Source: a virus. Taken from it: a stretch of DNA of 42,091 nt. Below the pieces are notes generated by a model. The model was not told the DNA's origin. It made no database searches and saw only the letters and a program-made list of their open reading frames with translations. A program made the position numbers and the translations under genes. Below, in pieces: positions 40,035 through 42,091 of the stretch. The stretch is taken from the IMG/VR virus record IMGVR_UViG_3300025120_000148, positions 1-42,091 of that record. One strand, written 5' to 3'. Numbering within the stretch: position 1 is the first letter of the stretch; each line of letters opens with the position of its first letter.

Positions 40035-40141
40035 CCACTACAGCTTTCGCAGTTTTCATCATCAATACTACAGGTTCTTTCTGGGACTGTTTCAGACTCT
40101 AATCTCTTTAGCATTTTTTCAAATTCTGTTTCTTCTTTCAT
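40031..40141 (-). CDS. Small Cys-rich acidic protein, 36 aa
   Basis: ATGA overlaps with both neighbours support translation. Charged helix EETEFEKMLKRLESE, then RTCSIDDENCESCSG with three Cys residues near the end. Could bind a metal or form a disulfide; function unknown. It lies in the lysis cluster. Confidence 0.55.
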   Translation of the reverse strand: MKEETEFEKMLKRLESETVPERTCSIDDENCESCSG

Positions 40142-40326
40142 TTTCCTAAAAATAAACCTTCTATAAATGTTCCTATTCCCGTTATAAATACCGCGACAGA
40201 TGTCCAGAACTTCTTCTCTAAGCCACGTATTCTTTTTTCGTGATCGTTCTTTTGCTTTCCAATTTCTTCTAGCTGATGCTGCATCACAGCTTGACCTTGC
40301 AAAAGTTGGTTTATTTTATCTTCCAT
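40138..40326 (-). CDS. XhlA-like membrane-associated protein, 62 aa
   Basis: A coiled coil (QAVMQHQLEEIGKQKNDHEK) followed by one C-terminal membrane span (FWTSVAVFITGIGTFIEGLF) and a short end LGK. This is the layout of XhlA-type lysis accessory proteins, which support holin or endolysin action. Next to the M15 peptidase and the holin candidate. The stop overlaps the next gene as ATGA. Confidence 0.65.
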   Translation of the reverse strand: MEDKINQLLQGQAVMQHQLEEIGKQKNDHEKRIRGLEKKFWTSVAVFITGIGTFIEGLFLGK

Positions 40327-40813
40327 AAGCTTTATACTTAGTTTTATTATTTTCGTCCTTGTATGCTACTAATATTTTATTTCTTTGAGTTCTAGTCGTG
40401 CTATAACTTACGTGAACCCAAGAAGGATTTTCTTCTGTTCCAAACTCCCAAATCAACTGATCAAAATCTAAATTGTCTTTAATAAAGTGAAATACTTCTG
40501 CGTTGTTTGGTGCGTCTGCATAATCTCTATCTAAATCTATTGCTTCTCCTTTACAATGCTGTGAAGTCGCTACATACTTTCCATCTATATATTTATGAGC
40601 GCCTCCTATGGCTTTATTTAAATCTTCTGACCTGTAACCACTACTTATACTGAAAGGTACATCAAAGTGCTCTCTAACGGGCTGAAATATTTTTTCAGCT
40701 AACACTTTCATATTCTCTATATGTTCTGGAGTCGCACTATTATCTATTCCTCTTCTAGATGCAGTTTGACTTTTTATCATTTCAGAAAGAGATAAGTTTT
40801 TAGATAGTTTCAT
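40316..40813 (-). CDS. Peptidase M15-type endolysin, 165 aa
   Basis: Peptidoglycan D,D- or L,D-peptidase. The M15 zinc motif is visible: SGYRSEDLNKAIGG (58-71), SQHCKGEAIDLD with H86 and D93 (SxHxxGxAxD), and WVHVSY with H134. No signal peptide is present, so it depends on the holin. It overlaps the XhlA-like gene by 11 bases and the next upstream gene by ATGA. Length is standard for small M15 endolysins. Confidence 0.9.
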   Translation of the reverse strand: MKLSKNLSLSEMIKSQTASRRGIDNSATPEHIENMKVLAEKIFQPVREHFDVPFSISSGYRSEDLNKAIGGAHKYIDGKYVATSQHCKGEAIDLDRDYADAPNNAEVFHFIKDNLDFDQLIWEFGTEENPSWVHVSYSTTRTQRNKILVAYKDENNKTKYKAYGR

Positions 40814-41058
40814 TTTTTTATTCTGTTTTTAGCTGTTAACAATATTCTTTCTTCCATTTTAGCCAACTTCACTTTAAGACTCATATTCTCTTGAATAAGC
40901 TCATCTATCTTTACCTCTAAACTGCTTATTTTTTCTGTGAGCCTTTCTATTTGATTGTCTTCCTTTTTAGCAGAGATATCTATCTTCTTCTTAATTATAT
41001 TCCATATTTCCTTGACTCCAAGCGCTGAAATCAAAGCTATTAAAATAGGTTCTTCCAT
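40810..41058 (-). CDS. Membrane-anchored coiled-coil protein, 82 aa
   Basis: I start at the ATG at 41058; an in-frame GTG at 41076 would add six residues and overlap the previous gene. N-terminal hydrophobic helix (EEPILIALISALGVKEIWNI), then a long coiled coil (EDNQIERLTEKISSLEVKID, then NMSLKVKLAKMEERILL). It could be a spanin-like or holin-accessory protein in the lysis cluster. The stop overlaps the endolysin start (ATGA). Confidence 0.6.
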   Translation of the reverse strand: MEEPILIALISALGVKEIWNIIKKKIDISAKKEDNQIERLTEKISSLEVKIDELIQENMSLKVKLAKMEERILLTAKNRIKK

Positions 41059-41059
41059 A

Positions 41060-41167
41060 TTACTTGCCTTGACCACGATATTTTGGTTTATACCCTACTT
41101 GACCTTTAGAAGCATTCTTAGAATGCACTCCTGGTCTCTTTGTTGTTATTTTCTTTCTATAAGCCAT
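41060..41167 (-). CDS. Very small basic Gly/Lys-rich peptide, 35 aa
   Basis: MAYRKKITTKRPGVHSKNAS then KGQVGYKPKYRGQGK: rich in Lys, Arg and Gly, with no acidic residue. From memory GVHSK...YRGQG peptides recur, unassigned, in Bacteroidota phage late modules. It is one base from the next gene's ATG and six bases after a TATATTTG box. Nucleic-acid binding or an RNA-related role is possible from charge only. Confidence 0.6.
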   Translation of the reverse strand: MAYRKKITTKRPGVHSKNASKGQVGYKPKYRGQGK

Positions 41168-41173
41168 CAATTG

Positions 41174-41181
41174 CAAATATA
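41174..41181 (-). promoter_or_regulatory. Late promoter -7 box (TATATTTG)
   Basis: Exact TAnnTTTG on the minus strand, six bases before the ATG at 41167, in the 23-base gap after the 83-aa paralogue. The transcript would be almost leaderless. Same octamer as 20083-20090. No -33 TTG at the usual spacing. Confidence 0.4.
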
Positions 41182-41190
41182 AGAAACTTT

Positions 41191-41442
41191 TTACTCTGTA
41201 GGATCTGGTAATGACCAAGCTGCAGTTGCCATCAAAGCTAGAGCTTCGTCTTGATTCATTACATCACCAACAATAGGTAAACTGCCATCCGTAAGAAAAC
41301 TTGGAGTTACTCTATAGCTTAACAACCCTTGAGTATTTGCTAAATTTCTTCTCATTGACTGTGCACTTTGCTGATCTACTTGAGAGAATAAAACTAAATT
41401 AGTATCACTTAACTCAATTACTATATAACTTTTATTATTCAT
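41191..41442 (-). CDS. Small virion-module paralogue A, 83 aa
   Basis: Paralogue of the next gene upstream: both share an N-terminal strand, a SxxxxRxxxxxTQ helix, PSFLTDGS/T and a closing AAWSLPDP / NFWSIPEP. Compact alpha/beta protein. Close to the LamG adhesin, it may be a fibre chaperone or assembly factor. Function unknown. Confidence 0.65.
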   Translation of the reverse strand: MNNKSYIVIELSDTNLVLFSQVDQQSAQSMRRNLANTQGLLSYRVTPSFLTDGSLPIVGDVMNQDEALALMATAAWSLPDPTE

Positions 41443-41459
41443 TTTTTTTATTTTAATAT

Positions 41460-41705
41460 TTATTCAGGTTCTGGTATGCTCCAAAAATTTGTTCCCATTA
41501 ACTCTACACACTGTTCGTGTGTATAAGATCCTAAAGGAACAACTGTTCCATCTGTTAAAAAACTAGGTTGTGTTTCCCACTTAATAACAAACTGAGTTTT
41601 ATCAATAGACTTTCTAATTGTTTCAGTACTTGTTTCTTCAACTTGTGTAAAGTCAATGCTGTTTAAATCTGCTATTGCTATTGTGTTGTATGTTAAATTA
41701 CTCAT
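41460..41705 (-). CDS. Small virion-module paralogue B, 81 aa
   Basis: Tandem paralogue of the 41191 gene. TYNTIAIADLNSIDFTQVEE, then TIRKSIDKTQFVIKW, PSFLTDGTVVPLG and NFWSIPEPE. The shared FLTDG core is the best-conserved part. It follows the adhesin gene by 5 bases. Recent-looking duplication with clear divergence. Confidence 0.65.
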   Translation of the reverse strand: MSNLTYNTIAIADLNSIDFTQVEETSTETIRKSIDKTQFVIKWETQPSFLTDGTVVPLGSYTHEQCVELMGTNFWSIPEPE

Positions 41706-41710
41706 ATGTA

Positions 41711-42091
41711 TTAAGGTACGTTTGTTGATAAAACTGCTCCATTTTTTACTGTTCCTGTTAATCCATTTCCAGAAGAGTCTGCTGTAGTAACTACTCCAGC
41801 ATTGGTTGTAAGTGATTCAAATCTAGACCATAATACTGGACTTAAAGGTAGAATATTATTTGGGGTGCCACCATTGTAAATAGCCGCAACTTGTGGCCCT
41901 GTTAATTCTACGTTAAATATCGCTACTTCGTCTATTAAACCCTCTGCATAATCTAAACCTGAACTACCCCAAGCAACTCCATATGATAAAGGAGCACTAC
42001 CATTTGTCATACCAGTGTAAGTGCCATTATTTGAATCAATATAGCTACTAGCTTCAACGCCATTAACATAAATTTTCATACCTGAATTAGT
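41711..42091 (-). CDS. C-terminal part of a LamG-type adhesin (partial)
   Basis: The frame is open through the right edge (127 codons in phase, from TNSG onward), so the N-terminus lies outside. The internal ATG at 42079 is not the start. Residues TNSGMKIYVNGVEASSYI, then YAEGLIDEVAIFNVELTGPQ and VAAIYNGG follow the LamG/concanavalin (Laminin_G_3) jelly-roll pattern: the YVNG strand and the IDEVAIFNxxLT segment. Likely the receptor-binding domain of a tail adhesin. Confidence 0.75.
   Translation of the reverse strand, partial: TNSGMKIYVNGVEASSYIDSNNGTYTGMTNGSAPLSYGVAWGSSGLDYAEGLIDEVAIFNVELTGPQVAAIYNGGTPNNILPLSPVLWSRFESLTTNAGVVTTADSSGNGLTGTVKNGAVLSTNVP

Noticed and set aside
1-42091. tRNA, CRISPR, integrase, transposase
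   Set aside because: No cloverleaf-like GC-rich block, no evenly spaced long repeats, and no Tyr/Ser recombinase or DDE protein was seen among the reading frames.

Overview
The window reads as part of a tailed double-stranded DNA phage (or provirus) of a Bacteroidota host, most likely a marine or aquatic flavobacterium. The DNA is AT-rich. Start codons sit behind A-rich leaders more often than behind Shine-Dalgarno sequences. TAnnTTTG boxes, the Bacteroidota -7 promoter element, sit in six of the larger gaps between late genes. The primase-helicase has the VirE_N/BT4734-type N-terminus typical of Bacteroidota elements. No rRNA, tRNA, integrase, repressor or CRISPR array was seen. Both edges cut through genes, so the genome is longer than this window.

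Left arm, plus strand (1-12113). A tightly packed early operon is joined by ATGA, TAATG and short overlaps. It starts with many very small unknown genes, including single-span membrane peptides and a Cys-rich miniprotein. Replication and recombination genes follow: a DnaA domain-IV-like DNA-binding protein, an ERF single-strand annealing protein, a RecE-like PD-(D/E)XK exonuclease, a VirE_N/SF3 primase-helicase and a DEAH-type helicase. After these come an HNH endonuclease, a DUF1599-like protein, one probable and one possible PD-(D/E)XK nuclease, and small unknown proteins. Three non-coding stretches (2061-2152, 2504-2628, 5252-5423) carry inverted or direct repeats that look like regulatory or origin DNA.

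Right arm, minus strand (42091 down to 12101). This is the late operon, read leftward. In transcription order it holds a LamG-type adhesin entering from outside, two tandem paralogues, a 35-residue basic peptide, an M15 peptidase endolysin with holin and XhlA-like proteins, a tail fibre, a GroES-like protein and a possible small terminase. Then come large terminase, portal, scaffold-like protein, major capsid protein, neck or ring proteins, a 1679-residue tail nozzle (muzzle) protein, three ejection or cargo candidates (250, 532 and 1739 aa) and a final HNH endonuclease. Order and sequence style (capsid, ring proteins, nozzle, cargo) resemble crAss-like podoviruses, although the replication module has no visible RNA or DNA polymerase. 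Two intrinsic terminators split the late operon: one after the capsid gene and one after the paired small head proteins. The two operons meet head-on and overlap by 13 bases near 12.1 kb with no terminator visible.

The likely programme is as follows. The left arm copies the genome and builds recombination intermediates. The right arm packages it (TerL, portal), builds the head (capsid, scaffold, perhaps with the GroES-like helper), builds a short tail with ejection proteins, and lyses the cell (M15 peptidase plus holin). All functions are inferred from sequence motifs; no database search was run.
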